Source: an uncultured Clostridia bacterium (GTDB taxonomy: Bacteria; Bacillota; Clostridia; Christensenellales; Aristaeellaceae). From it: a stretch of DNA of 38,842 nucleotides. The stretch lies in the NCBI GenBank assembly GCA_934621485.1, contig CAKTUS010000016.1, positions 1 through 38,842 of the forward strand, given 5' to 3'. This document shows, piece by piece, positions 24,018-32,035 of this stretch (positions within the stretch are counted from its first letter, which is position 1; the number at the start of each line of letters is the position of its first letter). The notes beneath the pieces were generated by a model that did no database searches, was not told the origin of the DNA, and worked only from the letters and a program-made list of their open reading frames with translations. The translations under genes and the position numbers were made by a program.

Positions 24018-24767
24018 TCAGCCGTTCGCGTTTCCATCGTCATCCTTGCCGCCGTCGTCCTTGCGATCCGGCTCCTTTACAAAGGATTTCACCAGCTTGC
24101 CAAGGCTGTCCGCCAGCACCACCGCGCTGCGGGCAATGCCGTTAGCCGCTTTGGCAGTCACTTCCCCCGCCTGCTTTTTCAGGCTTTCGGCTTTCTGCAC
24201 CACCTCAGGCGAATTTAACTTTTCATCCAGCTTTTTGCCCATCTGATCCAGCTTGACGCCCACACTGTTCATCATCTGTTCCATTTGCTTGCACAGGTCG
24301 GGCGTTTCTGCGCTTTCCGAAGCTTCGCCTGCCTGCTCCTCGCAAATCTCCTGGCTCACCAGCAGCAGCACCGGGGCTTTCTGGCTGCGGGCAATAGTGA
24401 AAGCTTCTCGGGTAAGCGTGCCCGCTTCCGCCGCGCCGGTAGGCATCAGCACGCGCACGCTGATAGCGTCCAGCTCCGGTGCCTGGCCAACCGGCAGCCG
24501 CTGCACCGCCACACAGGGAAGCTGGCACTGCGCCATGCTCATAAGCAGCTCCGCATCCATGTCCTGCGCGCTCAGGAGGGGGCACACACCCGCAGCCGCC
24601 GCGCCCATCGCCATGTAAGCAGCCTGTTCGGCCGTTTCCGGCTGCAAGCAGCGTCCTTCCTCTACAGCGGTGCAAAGCGCGGTATACAAGTCGTCTTCTT
24701 CTACAGTAAACCAGCAGTGACAGCCGGCCGCAGCCGCGGCGCGGGCGATGGCTTCATAACCAGTCAT
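24018..24767 (-). CDS. PYR-domain-like protein with amphipathic C-terminal tail, function unknown
   Basis: This 249-residue protein is not one I can name. The N-terminal ~150 residues (YEAIARAAAAAGCHCWFTVE, then TAEQAAYMAMGAAAAGVCPL and AFTIARSQKAPVLLLVSQEI) resemble the pyrimidine-binding domain of 2-oxoacid:ferredoxin oxidoreductase alpha subunits and relatives. The G-Y-P-G-T-P-like loop of those enzymes is replaced by FTVEEDD. The remaining ~85 residues are charged and helical (KQMEQMMNSVGVKLDQMGKK, QKAESLKKQAGEVTAKAANG), like phasin- or YtxH-type amphipathic tails, and end in an acidic/lysine/glycine tail. A catalytic role seems doubtful; a scaffold or regulatory role is possible but is speculation. 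It has its own strong promoter (24834-24861) and probably forms a single-gene transcript. Confidence 0.75.
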   Translation of the reverse strand: MTGYEAIARAAAAAGCHCWFTVEEDDLYTALCTAVEEGRCLQPETAEQAAYMAMGAAAAGVCPLLSAQDMDAELLMSMAQCQLPCVAVQRLPVGQAPELDAISVRVLMPTGAAEAGTLTREAFTIARSQKAPVLLLVSQEICEEQAGEASESAETPDLCKQMEQMMNSVGVKLDQMGKKLDEKLNSPEVVQKAESLKKQAGEVTAKAANGIARSAVVLADSLGKLVKSFVKEPDRKDDGGKDDDGNANG

Positions 24768-24799
24768 TATTCATCCGTCCTTTCTGTAACGGTTCTAAA

Positions 24800-24831
24800 G
24801 GGTCGCGGCGGAAAAAACGCTCGCCGCACCC
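24800..24831 (-). promoter_or_regulatory. stem-loop at the 5' end of the PYR-like gene transcript
   Basis: GGGT-C-GCGGCG (24800-24810) pairs with CGCCGC-ACCC (24822-24831), ten pairs with one bulge. With the -10 box at 24834-24839 the transcript would begin within the outer pairs, so most of the stem sits at the very 5' end of the mRNA. Such 5' stems often lengthen mRNA life. Confidence 0.5.
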
Positions 24832-24833
24832 TC

Positions 24834-24861
24834 ATTATACTGCCCGTTTTCAGAATGTCAA
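24834..24861 (-). promoter_or_regulatory. consensus sigma-A promoter of the PYR-like gene
   Basis: On the minus strand TTGACA (24861-24856), a 16-base spacer and TATAAT (24839-24834) match the consensus exactly. The -35 box includes the stop codon (24860-24858) of the upstream phosphatase gene. Confidence 0.85.
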
Positions 24862-25424
24862 TGCCCAAGCTCATAGCGCAGCAAGCAGGTGTTGGGGGGA
24901 ATCAGCGGCTTGTAATCGCCGTCTGCCGGTTCCCCTTCAAAATACCGGCGAACGGCCACCGCCACTCCGCCATGGCTTACCAGCAGCAGCGTTTTTCCTG
25001 CATAGTCGGCGCATAGCCGGTCCAGGCAACGATCTACACGTGCAAACAGGGCAGGCAGCGTTTCAACGCCCTCATTCTCCGCAAGGCCCCGGTTCAAATC
25101 GCTGTGAATGTTCCACAAAAACGCACCGGGAACCTCATCCACGCCGGTTCCCTCATAACGCCCGAACGAGCGTTCAATCAGCCCATCCAACAGGGTCAGC
25201 GGCCTACGGTACCCCTGTCTGGCAATGATTTGCGCCGTTTCCCGGGCCCGGCACAGCGGAGAAACGAAAATTTCATCCACCGGGATGGCAATCTGTCCGG
25301 CGCATTGCACTGCCTGCTCACGCCCTGTGTCATTGAGCGGAATATCCGTACGTCCCTGCCTGCGCCACTGAAGGTTCCAATCCGTCTGTCCATGGCGCAC
25401 ATACAAAACCGTGGTCACAAGCAT
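24858..25424 (-). CDS. histidine phosphatase family protein (phosphoglycerate mutase-like)
   Basis: The 188-residue protein begins VLYVRHGQTDWNLQWRRQGR, the RHG motif holding the phospho-accepting histidine (H11), followed by PLNDTGREQA. It also has FVSPLCRARETAQIIA (the second basic site) and LLLVSHGGVAVAVRRY near residue 150, where the second catalytic histidine sits. This combination is typical of cobC/GpmB-like phosphatases; without cofactor-biosynthesis neighbours no specific substrate (alpha-ribazole phosphate, sugar phosphate) can be chosen. The ATG at 25424 is only three bases after GGAG; the GTG two codons on (25418) has better spacing and may be the true start. The next gene, recD2, diverges from it. 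Confidence 0.9.
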   Translation of the reverse strand: MLVTTVLYVRHGQTDWNLQWRRQGRTDIPLNDTGREQAVQCAGQIAIPVDEIFVSPLCRARETAQIIARQGYRRPLTLLDGLIERSFGRYEGTGVDEVPGAFLWNIHSDLNRGLAENEGVETLPALFARVDRCLDRLCADYAGKTLLLVSHGGVAVAVRRYFEGEPADGDYKPLIPPNTCLLRYELGH

Positions 25425-25479
25425 CCGCTCCTTTCGTTTTCCCGCCTATGATACGCCCCTTTTCTCCAAATTGCAAATA

Positions 25480-25488
25480 TGGTATAAT
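25480..25488 (+). promoter_or_regulatory. extended -10 promoter of recD2–comF
   Basis: TGGTATAAT at 25480-25488 is an extended -10 element; no good -35 box lies 17 bases upstream. The expected start is near 25495, about 33 bases before the recD2 ATG. Confidence 0.65.
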
Positions 25489-25527
25489 AAGGCCGTTTTT
25501 CATTGTCAGGAAAGGGAGGCGCGGCGT

Positions 25528-27759
25528 ATGCAAACGGAGCAGCTGGTGGCTGTGGTACAGGAAACCACCTTTCGCAACGAAGAAAATGGTTACACCGTGC
25601 TTCGGGCCGGCACGGGACGCAACCTGCAAACTGTGGTGGGCGTTTTGCCGGAGCTGAGCCCCGGTGAGAACGTGACCTTTGAGGGCCAGTGGACGGAGCA
25701 TCCTGTCTACGGCCGGCAGTTTACCGCCCGCTCCTGCACCATCACGCCCCCCACCGGCAAAACTGCCATTGAAAAGTATCTGGGTTCCGGGCTCATTCGC
25801 GGCATCGGTCCTTCTACCGCTAAGCTGATAGTGAAGCATTTTGGGGAAAACGCCCTGGATATTCTGGATGAACACCCCGAACGGCTAACCGAGGTGAGCG
25901 GCATCGGCCCCAAAAAGGCCGCCATGATTGCCGAAAGCTATTTGCAGCAAATGGGCATGCGCCGGGCGCTGGTTTTTCTCCAAAACTATGGCATCAGCCC
26001 AAATCTGGCCATGAAAATCGCCAAATACTATGGAGAAAACACCATTGAGCTCATTCGCCAGAATCCTTACCGTATGGTGATGGATATTGACGGCATAGGC
26101 TTTTTAACCGCCGACCGCATTGCGCTGAGCATGGGGCTGGATCCACAGAGCGAGTTTCGCCTGCGGGCGGCGCTGTTTTACCTGCTCAATGAAGCCGCCG
26201 GAAACGGCGGACATACCTATCTGCCTCGAGAGGTGCTGTTACAGCGCGCCTGCGCCATGCTGCATGCCCAGGAAGAGCTGGTGGATCAGCAAATCAGTGA
26301 GGCCATGCTGCAAAAAATGGTGATTGGTTTTTCGTTGCCGGATTGTCCGGAGGCACTGTGTCTGCCCCTGTATTATCATGCCGAAACGGAAATCGCCCTG
26401 CGGCTGAGCCAATTGATGAACGCCCATCCCTACAAGCGGGTTGCGGGCCTGAGCCAACGCATTGCCGACTATGAGCAGGAGCTTGGCGTACGCTTCAGCC
26501 AACTGCAAAAGCGCGCCATTCGCAGCGCCGTGGAGGAAGGCATGCTGGTCATCACCGGCGGCCCGGGCACAGGAAAGACCACCGTGATTCGCTGCATTTT
26601 GCATTTACTCAGCGAGGATAGCGAAATCCTTTTGTGCGCGCCTACGGGCCGCGCCGCCAAGCGCATGAGCGAAGCCACCGGCGAGGAAGCCAAAACCATT
26701 CACCGCCTCTTGGAATACGGCGGCGACGAGGGGCTTTTTGCGCGCTGCGAGGATTATCCGCTGGAGGCTGATTGCGTCATCGTGGATGAGATGAGCATGG
26801 TAGACGTGGTGCTGATGCGGGGCTTGCTGCGCGCCATTCTGCCCGGAACGCGGCTGATTCTGGTGGGCGACGCCGACCAGCTGCCCAGCGTAGGCGCAGG
26901 CAACGTGCTGCGGGATATTCTGGACAGCGATGTTGTGCCCAGCGTGCGCCTGACGGATATTTTCCGTCAGGATGAAAGCAGCATGATTGTCTGGAACGCG
27001 CACTTGATCAATCAGGGAGAAATGCCCATTCTGCGCACCCGCAACACGGATTTCTTTTTTGAGCGCCGCGTCATGCAGTCCGAGGCCGCCCAAACCATAT
27101 GCAACCTGCTTTCCGCCCGCTTGCCCAAATACCTGCATTTTCCCCAAGGCAGCTGGCAAAGCGAGGCCACCCGCACCATTCAGGTGCTTACGCCCACCAA
27201 AAAGGGCGACTGCGGCTCTTACATACTCAACCGCATGCTGCAAAGCGCCCTGAATCCGGAAAGCCCGGATAAAGACACGCTGATTCACGGCGATACGGAA
27301 TTTCGCGTAGGAGACAAGGTGATTCAAACCAAAAACGACTATCAATTGGAATACACGCGAAAAACTCCTTTTGGCACGGAGGAAGGCCAGGGCGTTTTTA
27401 ACGGCGACGTGGGCTACATCACCCATATCGACCCGGCGGAGCACCTGATGAGCGTATGCTTTGACGACGAACGAATGGTGACCTATCAAAAGCAGCAGCT
27501 GGACGCCTTGGAGCTGGCCTATTGCCTGACCGTGCACAAAAGCCAGGGCAGCGAATTTCCTGTGGTGGTGCTGCCCGTGGTAGGCGGTCCCCCCATGCTG
27601 ATGGCCCGCAATTTGCTCTATACCGCCCTAACCCGCGCCAGGCGTTTGGTGGTGCTGGTAGGCCGGGAGGAAGTGATTCGCCAAATGGTGGAAAACAATC
27701 ATGTGCTGAAGCGCTACACCACCCTGTGCCAGCGCCTGAAGGCGGCGATGTCCCTGTGA
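25528..27759 (+). CDS. recD2: RecD2-type ATP-dependent DNA helicase
   Basis: The 743-residue protein has the architecture of RecD2 (RecD-like helicases working without RecBC). The N-terminal OB-like region holds TVVGVLPELSPGENVTFEGQ; two helix-hairpin-helix motifs follow (IRGIGPSTAKLIVKHFG and VSGIGPKKAAMIAESYL). The helicase core shows Walker A ITGGPGTGKTTVI (about residues 342-354), CAPTGRAAKRM, IVDEMSMVD (about 417), LVGDADQLPSVGAGNVL, DIFRQDE, TVHKSQGSEF (about 667) and LYTALTRARRLVVLVG. It should unwind DNA 5' to 3' and take part in repair or replication-fork maintenance. The ATG at 25528 has GGGAGG eight bases upstream. It overlaps comF by one base (TGATG), so the pair is probably translated together. 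Confidence 0.97.
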   Translation: MQTEQLVAVVQETTFRNEENGYTVLRAGTGRNLQTVVGVLPELSPGENVTFEGQWTEHPVYGRQFTARSCTITPPTGKTAIEKYLGSGLIRGIGPSTAKLIVKHFGENALDILDEHPERLTEVSGIGPKKAAMIAESYLQQMGMRRALVFLQNYGISPNLAMKIAKYYGENTIELIRQNPYRMVMDIDGIGFLTADRIALSMGLDPQSEFRLRAALFYLLNEAAGNGGHTYLPREVLLQRACAMLHAQEELVDQQISEAMLQKMVIGFSLPDCPEALCLPLYYHAETEIALRLSQLMNAHPYKRVAGLSQRIADYEQELGVRFSQLQKRAIRSAVEEGMLVITGGPGTGKTTVIRCILHLLSEDSEILLCAPTGRAAKRMSEATGEEAKTIHRLLEYGGDEGLFARCEDYPLEADCVIVDEMSMVDVVLMRGLLRAILPGTRLILVGDADQLPSVGAGNVLRDILDSDVVPSVRLTDIFRQDESSMIVWNAHLINQGEMPILRTRNTDFFFERRVMQSEAAQTICNLLSARLPKYLHFPQGSWQSEATRTIQVLTPTKKGDCGSYILNRMLQSALNPESPDKDTLIHGDTEFRVGDKVIQTKNDYQLEYTRKTPFGTEEGQGVFNGDVGYITHIDPAEHLMSVCFDDERMVTYQKQQLDALELAYCLTVHKSQGSEFPVVVLPVVGGPPMLMARNLLYTALTRARRLVVLVGREEVIRQMVENNHVLKRYTTLCQRLKAAMSL

Positions 27760-28421
27760 TGCGGTGGAAGGAAAGCCTGCTGAACCTGTTTTTTCCCACA
27801 GCCAACGCCTGCCATTTATGTGAGCGGGCATTGGAAGGAACGCAAGACTGCCTGTGCCGCCGCTGCGCCCTCGGCCTGCAGGCATGCGCCATTTTGCCCA
27901 TAGAGCGGGAAACGCTGGTTGCTTCCCGCTGGCGCGGTCTGTCCGCCTTTTGGTATCAGGACCAGGCCCGGGAATTGGTTCATCAGCTCAAGTATCACAG
28001 CAACCTGCAGGCTGCACGGCCGCTGGGCGACCAGATGGCTCTGGCCCTGGTGCAATCCTCGCTGCAAGGCCAAGCAGATGCGCTGGTTCCAGTGCCTTTG
28101 CACCCGGCCAGGTTGAGGCAGCGCGGCTATAATCAGGCTGAAATTCTGGCCCGGGAGGTTTCCCTTCACACCGGCGTTCCCTTGTGTGAAGCGGCCCTTT
28201 TTCGCAGAAAGAACCTGAGCACTCAGGTACGCCGCACCCGGGAGGAACGCCTGCAGGCCATGGCGCACGTCTTTTCGGCAAGCGAAACGGTTGTGGGCGG
28301 CAAGCGGCTGCTGCTGATCGACGACGTGCTTACCACCGGCGCTACGGCGGACGCCTGTCTGCAAGCCCTGCAACAGGCCGGCGCTGAAGTGCTGGGCGTT
28401 TTAACCGCCTGCCGCGCATGA
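27759..28421 (+). CDS. comF: ComF family protein (phosphoribosyltransferase-like)
   Basis: The 220-residue protein starts with an N-terminal double-cysteine motif (CHLCERALEGTQDCLCRRCA, about residues 18-37), the zinc-binding site of ComF. It also has the conserved WYQDQARELVHQLKYH, VPVPLHPARLRQRGYNQAE and the PRPP-binding loop LLIDDVLTTGATADACLQAL (about residues 185-204). In competent bacteria ComF works with the ComFA helicase in DNA uptake; in many others it is retained without a known uptake system and may act in DNA repair. The start ATG overlaps the recD2 stop by one base. Its position directly after a DNA helicase is consistent with a DNA-handling role; ComFA itself is not in the window. 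Confidence 0.93.
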   Translation: MRWKESLLNLFFPTANACHLCERALEGTQDCLCRRCALGLQACAILPIERETLVASRWRGLSAFWYQDQARELVHQLKYHSNLQAARPLGDQMALALVQSSLQGQADALVPVPLHPARLRQRGYNQAEILAREVSLHTGVPLCEAALFRRKNLSTQVRRTREERLQAMAHVFSASETVVGGKRLLLIDDVLTTGATADACLQALQQAGAEVLGVLTACRA

Positions 28422-28464
28422 AAAAGGCTCTTGCCGGGCATGCTCTAGAACAGGAGGGATGCGC

Positions 28465-29181
28465 ATGGTTTGGCAGGACCTGGGAAACGTGGTATGGCTC
28501 AGCGTGGTTTCGCTCATTTTTCTTTTCATCCTGACACGGCTGATGGGCAACCGGCAAATCAGCCAGCTAACCATGTTTGATTATGTAACCGGCATTTCCA
28601 TTGGCTCCATCGCAGCCGAAATGGCTTCCCATCCAGAGCCGGACGCCTGGTACGGCCTGATTGCCATGGCGCTGTACGCTGGCGCTACCGTTCTGTTTAA
28701 CCTGATGAACGACAAGTCCCGCAAAGCGCGAAAGCTGATTCTGGGTGAGCCGCTCATTCTGTTTGACAAGGGCAAGCTGTACTATGAAGGGCTGAAAAAA
28801 GCCAAGCTGGATTTAACCGAGTTTTTAACGGAATGTCGCGGCAGCGGATATTTTGACCTGGCCCAATTGCAAACGGTACTGATGGAGGTAAACGGCAAGC
28901 TGAGCTTTCTGCCCAACGAGCCGGACCGGCCGTTAACGCCCCGGGATATGCAGCTGACGCCCGCTCAAAGCCGCCCGCCTATCGCCATCATCATGGACGG
29001 CGTGCTGCTGCAGGAGCGGCTGCGCATGAGCGGCAATACGGAAAGCTGGCTTCGCAGCCAATTGCAGATTCAGGGCTATCGAGATGAAACCACCATCCTT
29101 TTGGCTCTGGTGGACGACCAAAACAATCTTTCCATCTACCAAAAAACAAGCGACGAACCCTCTCCTGTCACTTGCGGATAA
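28465..29181 (+). CDS. DUF421/YetF family membrane protein
   Basis: The 238-residue protein has about three N-terminal helices (LGNVVWLSVVSLIFLFILTR, MFDYVTGISIGSIAAEMA and WYGLIAMALYAGATVLFNLM), typical of DUF421/YetF proteins. After the helices come GEPLILFDKGKLYYEGLKKA, the soluble domain start, then LTEFLTECRGSGYFDLAQLQ, with the family's RxxGxxxxxxV-like pattern, and SFLPNEPDRP. YetF-type proteins are widespread in spore formers; their biochemical role is not known. The ATG at 28465 has GGAGG at 7 bases; a nearer ATG at 28459 is only one base from that site, so it was rejected. The gene starts 43 bases after comF and is followed by a strong hairpin (29224-29261). Confidence 0.92.
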   Translation: MVWQDLGNVVWLSVVSLIFLFILTRLMGNRQISQLTMFDYVTGISIGSIAAEMASHPEPDAWYGLIAMALYAGATVLFNLMNDKSRKARKLILGEPLILFDKGKLYYEGLKKAKLDLTEFLTECRGSGYFDLAQLQTVLMEVNGKLSFLPNEPDRPLTPRDMQLTPAQSRPPIAIIMDGVLLQERLRMSGNTESWLRSQLQIQGYRDETTILLALVDDQNNLSIYQKTSDEPSPVTCG

Positions 29182-29618
29182 TCGAAACAAACTGCCGGAT
29201 TCCGGCAGCATCAGGCTATGGAAAAGCGCGCCAGGCTTTCAAAAGAAAGCATGGCGCGCTTCAATTTGTCGGCAAGCCCTTCTATGGGTTGCAAGCATCT
29301 CGAACATCGCTATGCGGGTTGGCGGGAAAGGCGGCGGGCTTAGGGGCGCCCCTAAACCTCCGGCAGGGACCGCCACAGCAGTTTGCGCCCCGCAGCGGAG
29401 CACGAAACACGCGGGAATGTTGCCGCAAAGAAACAGCCGTTTTTCCTCCTGCCTCCGCCCCTTTGTCAGTCAAGGTCACCGCAGAATCACTTGCGCGATT
29501 GTTTCCGAAGAAAATGTATTGCAAAAACGCTTTTGAAAGCCTTGCCAGCCATTTTCCTTCAACAGCCTGCGCTTATCAGACAGTGTGTGCCCAGCCTCTC
29601 GCTGTGCTTGCAGCCTGC
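29182..29618. other. gene-free stretch between converging genes
   Basis: About 437 bases between the DUF421 gene (plus) and the zinc-ribbon protein gene (minus). It has three palindromes (29192-29208, 29224-29261 and TTAGGGGCGCCCCTAA at 29340-29355) and an AACATCGCTATG copy at 29303. No gene is supported; one open frame that runs through it is antisense to the zinc-ribbon gene and unlike protein. Confidence 0.5.
29224..29261 (+). terminator. long hairpin downstream of the DUF421 gene
   Basis: AAGCGCGCCA pairs with TGGCGCGCTT, then a one-base mismatch, then GCTTTC with GAAAGC around an AAAA loop: sixteen pairs. The following CAATTTG has only a weak U-run. It probably ends or protects the DUF421 transcript and could work from both sides. 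Confidence 0.6.
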
Positions 29619-31529
29619 TTACGCCACCTCGTTCAGTCCGTAGGTGTAGCGCACCACCAGCCAGGGTTTGCTGTCGTACATCCCGTAAGCGTCGCCATAC
29701 AGGCGATAGCTTTTGCCCACCTCCCAGGTGGTTTTGGAGGAATTTTCCACATAAATGATGAGCGGACTTTCCTCCGTGCCCACGTTCATAAAGGCCCGCT
29801 GCGGCTTGGTGGTGTCAATGGCGGTAATCACGCCCTTGCATACATAAATCTGAGACTTGGCCTTGCGTGCCTCCAGGTTTTCCATCAGGTCGGTATACTG
29901 GGTGGTGATATCCCACGCTTTGCGGGAATAATCGTCAATGTTGGGCACATAGTACACGGTATGCTCCACCCGGGTGGTTTCCTTTCCCGGATAATCCACC
30001 GTAATAATGATGGTATTGTTGCCAATTTTGGTAAAATCCGCCTTGAAGCTGAAGGAGCCGTCCGTAGGCGTATTCGTAATATCCAAATCGATATAGGGCG
30101 ACAGAACCTTAACCACCGCGCCGGGCAGGGTCGTGCCGCGCACGGTCATATAGTTGCTGCTGGTGGAATTGGCCACATCGCTGGCCAGGTCCAGTGGAAT
30201 GGACTGCTTTTCCCGGTACAGCGTAACCGTCATGGAGTTCTCGCGGCAATACTGGCTGCGAACCACAATGGTAAAGGTGTTTTCACCAATGGGCTGCACC
30301 GTAGCATTGTAGTTTACTTTTCCGCCTTCGGTGTTCACCAGGTCGCTGTAATCCTCGCCGTTAATGAGCACCGTGCTGCCCTCTCGCACATAAAAAACAA
30401 TGTTGTACATGGCGGTGCTCACCACCTGATAAGGGCTGTCAGGCGTTGCCAGGTCAATGGGCGACAGCGGAATATCAATTTCATAATGAATGGGATCCAG
30501 CGGTTGCTGCTTGCCGGTATCGGTAATCAAGAAGGGCGTCAGGGTGATGGGCATGGTTTCCTGCAAGTAATCCTCGTAGTTATCATACCAGATATGGTCG
30601 GGGATATCAAAGGTGGCTATGCCGCCGGTAACAATGGCTGATGTACGCAATTCGCGGATGGTAATGCGCTGTCCATCCTCGCCGGGAATGGTCACGGTGT
30701 GGGCCGCCAAATCGTCGCGAATGGTGGGCGTAACCACTGCCACGGGTTTTTCCCCCTTGTTCTGGCTGCTGAATACTGGCAGCACAAACGCAACCACCAG
30801 CCAGCCGGCCAGCGCCAGGCTGCCCAGAAGAATCAGCGCCCGCATAAAGCGGCGCATGCTGTGCCGACGCGGCTTGCGGTTTTGCGGCATGCTGCGCAAA
30901 CGCATGGAGTTTTCGTATTCGTCCTGATTGGCATAAGAGGGCAAATAGGCGCTGGTATCGTGGAAACCGTCGTAAACGGCTTCTTCTTCCCCCGGGCGCT
31001 GCAAATTCACAACGCGGCGGGTGCTGCCGTAGCCGTACACCTCATCCTCGGTCTGGCCGCTGTAGGTTACCCGGTATTTGGCGGGATATACCTGCTTGGC
31101 GTCGGGCTGCACCTGACTTTCCTGCTCCACCAGTTCCGGCGCTACCGGGCGCAGCGCAGTATCCGGATCGTCGTAGGCGGAAAAAAAAGTACTGCGGTTG
31201 CTGGTGGTGCGCACGGTGCGGCCGGATGGGGCCATCCCGCGTCTGGCTGCTTCCTGGCGCAATTCCCGCTGACGTTCTTCGCCGGACAGCTTGCGCTTTT
31301 TCAATTCCGCCATTTCGCCAGCCAAGGAGTCCCGGGGGTCCACCGCGTTTTCCGCCTCGCCGCTTTCATCCACGCGAATATAGCTTTTGGCCCGCGACTT
31401 GTCATCCAGTTCAATTTGCCAGGCAGGCACGCCCTCCGGCCCATAGGCGTCGTTGGGCAGTTCCTGCCCGCAATAAACGCAGTGGGGCATGCTGGCCTGG
31501 TTCCACTTTCCGCAGTTTGGACACTTCAT
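29619..31529 (-). CDS. zinc-ribbon single-pass membrane protein with large extracytoplasmic region
   Basis: A 636-residue protein of unknown function. It begins with a zinc ribbon (C3, C6, C17, C20), then a charged, low-complexity cytoplasmic part to about residue 228. One membrane helix follows (about 230-253, ALILLGSLALAGWLVVAFVL), so the rest (about 380 residues) should be outside. The outside part shows several beta-rich segments like Ig-type or carbohydrate-binding modules (for example SNYMTVRGTTLPGAVVKVLS) and ends with a segment like an OB-fold: CKGVITAIDTTKPQRAFMNV ... WEVGKSYRLYGDAYGM. The layout resembles conserved clostridial zinc-ribbon membrane proteins. AAAGGAG lies nine bases before the ATG. 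It follows the small acidic protein gene by 83 bases, and both probably share a transcript. Role in cell envelope sensing is a guess only. Confidence 0.78.
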   Translation of the reverse strand: MKCPNCGKWNQASMPHCVYCGQELPNDAYGPEGVPAWQIELDDKSRAKSYIRVDESGEAENAVDPRDSLAGEMAELKKRKLSGEERQRELRQEAARRGMAPSGRTVRTTSNRSTFFSAYDDPDTALRPVAPELVEQESQVQPDAKQVYPAKYRVTYSGQTEDEVYGYGSTRRVVNLQRPGEEEAVYDGFHDTSAYLPSYANQDEYENSMRLRSMPQNRKPRRHSMRRFMRALILLGSLALAGWLVVAFVLPVFSSQNKGEKPVAVVTPTIRDDLAAHTVTIPGEDGQRITIRELRTSAIVTGGIATFDIPDHIWYDNYEDYLQETMPITLTPFLITDTGKQQPLDPIHYEIDIPLSPIDLATPDSPYQVVSTAMYNIVFYVREGSTVLINGEDYSDLVNTEGGKVNYNATVQPIGENTFTIVVRSQYCRENSMTVTLYREKQSIPLDLASDVANSTSSNYMTVRGTTLPGAVVKVLSPYIDLDITNTPTDGSFSFKADFTKIGNNTIIITVDYPGKETTRVEHTVYYVPNIDDYSRKAWDITTQYTDLMENLEARKAKSQIYVCKGVITAIDTTKPQRAFMNVGTEESPLIIYVENSSKTTWEVGKSYRLYGDAYGMYDSKPWLVVRYTYGLNEVA

Positions 31530-31612
31530 CTGGGCAAACTCCTTTACGATTCGGCATTACCTGAAAAGGATTCGTCATGCGGCCGTTTATTTCCTGCCTG
31601 ACGCAGCAGGTG

Positions 31613-31948
31613 TTACAGGTCCGCCAGTCCCTGGGAAACCAGGTAATCGCATTGCAGCTCCATGTAGGCGTTAAGCAGCTCTGCCACCTTCATATCCTCG
31701 TCGTTTTCGCCGGGATGGTCGGACAACCAGGCGTCGTATATATACTCAAAGGCTTCATCATCGTCATATTCGTTTTCGCCCTGACAACCCTCCTCGTCCA
31801 GCACGCCCGTCAGGCGCATGAAGTGCAAATCGTACTGAATGAATGTGTCGATGATGTCTGCCAAACGGTTTTGCATGCCGCGAAAAAGCTTGGGGTCCAA
31901 ATGCTGTACGATGTAATCGCGGGCCGCTTCCTGCTGATATCCCTGCAT
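31613..31948 (-). CDS. small acidic protein of unknown function
   Basis: The protein, 111 residues from ATG 31948, is unrecognised. The central part has LFRGMQNRLADIIDTFIQYD, LHFMRLTGVLDEEGCQG, then a highly acidic NEYDDDEAFEYIYDAW and a helical end LLNAYMELQCDYLVSQGL. No signal peptide or membrane segment is seen; it is likely a soluble helical protein. ATG 31948 has GGGGGAGG five bases upstream, which fits better than an ATG or TTG further upstream in the same frame (31993). It lies just after the rplS terminator and just before the zinc-ribbon gene, so it may have its own weak promoter or be read through. The acidic segment could bind cations or a basic partner. Confidence 0.7.
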   Translation of the reverse strand: MQGYQQEAARDYIVQHLDPKLFRGMQNRLADIIDTFIQYDLHFMRLTGVLDEEGCQGENEYDDDEAFEYIYDAWLSDHPGENDEDMKVAELLNAYMELQCDYLVSQGLADL

Positions 31949-31991
31949 GGTTTCCTCCCCCATTCTGATGAATTGTTTCTCCATATATGCC

Positions 31992-32020
31992 AAAAAAGCG
32001 TCCGAAATGCTTCGGGCGCT
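31992..32020 (-). terminator. intrinsic terminator of rplS
   Basis: On the minus strand AGCG-C-CCGAA pairs with UUCGG-A-CGCU around a short loop, directly followed by six U. It starts about 16 bases after the rplS stop codon. This is the best classical terminator in the window. Confidence 0.85.
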
Positions 32021-32035
32021 TCATTGGGTTTCGCG

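Noticed and set aside
25411..25527. N-terminal extension of RecD2
   Set aside because: RecD2 proteins start near the QTEQLVAVVQ segment; GGGAGG and the extended -10 place the start at 25528.
29172..30641. 489-codon plus-strand open frame across the 29.2-29.6 kb gap
   Set aside because: Mostly antisense to the zinc-ribbon gene, with no ribosome site and non-protein composition.
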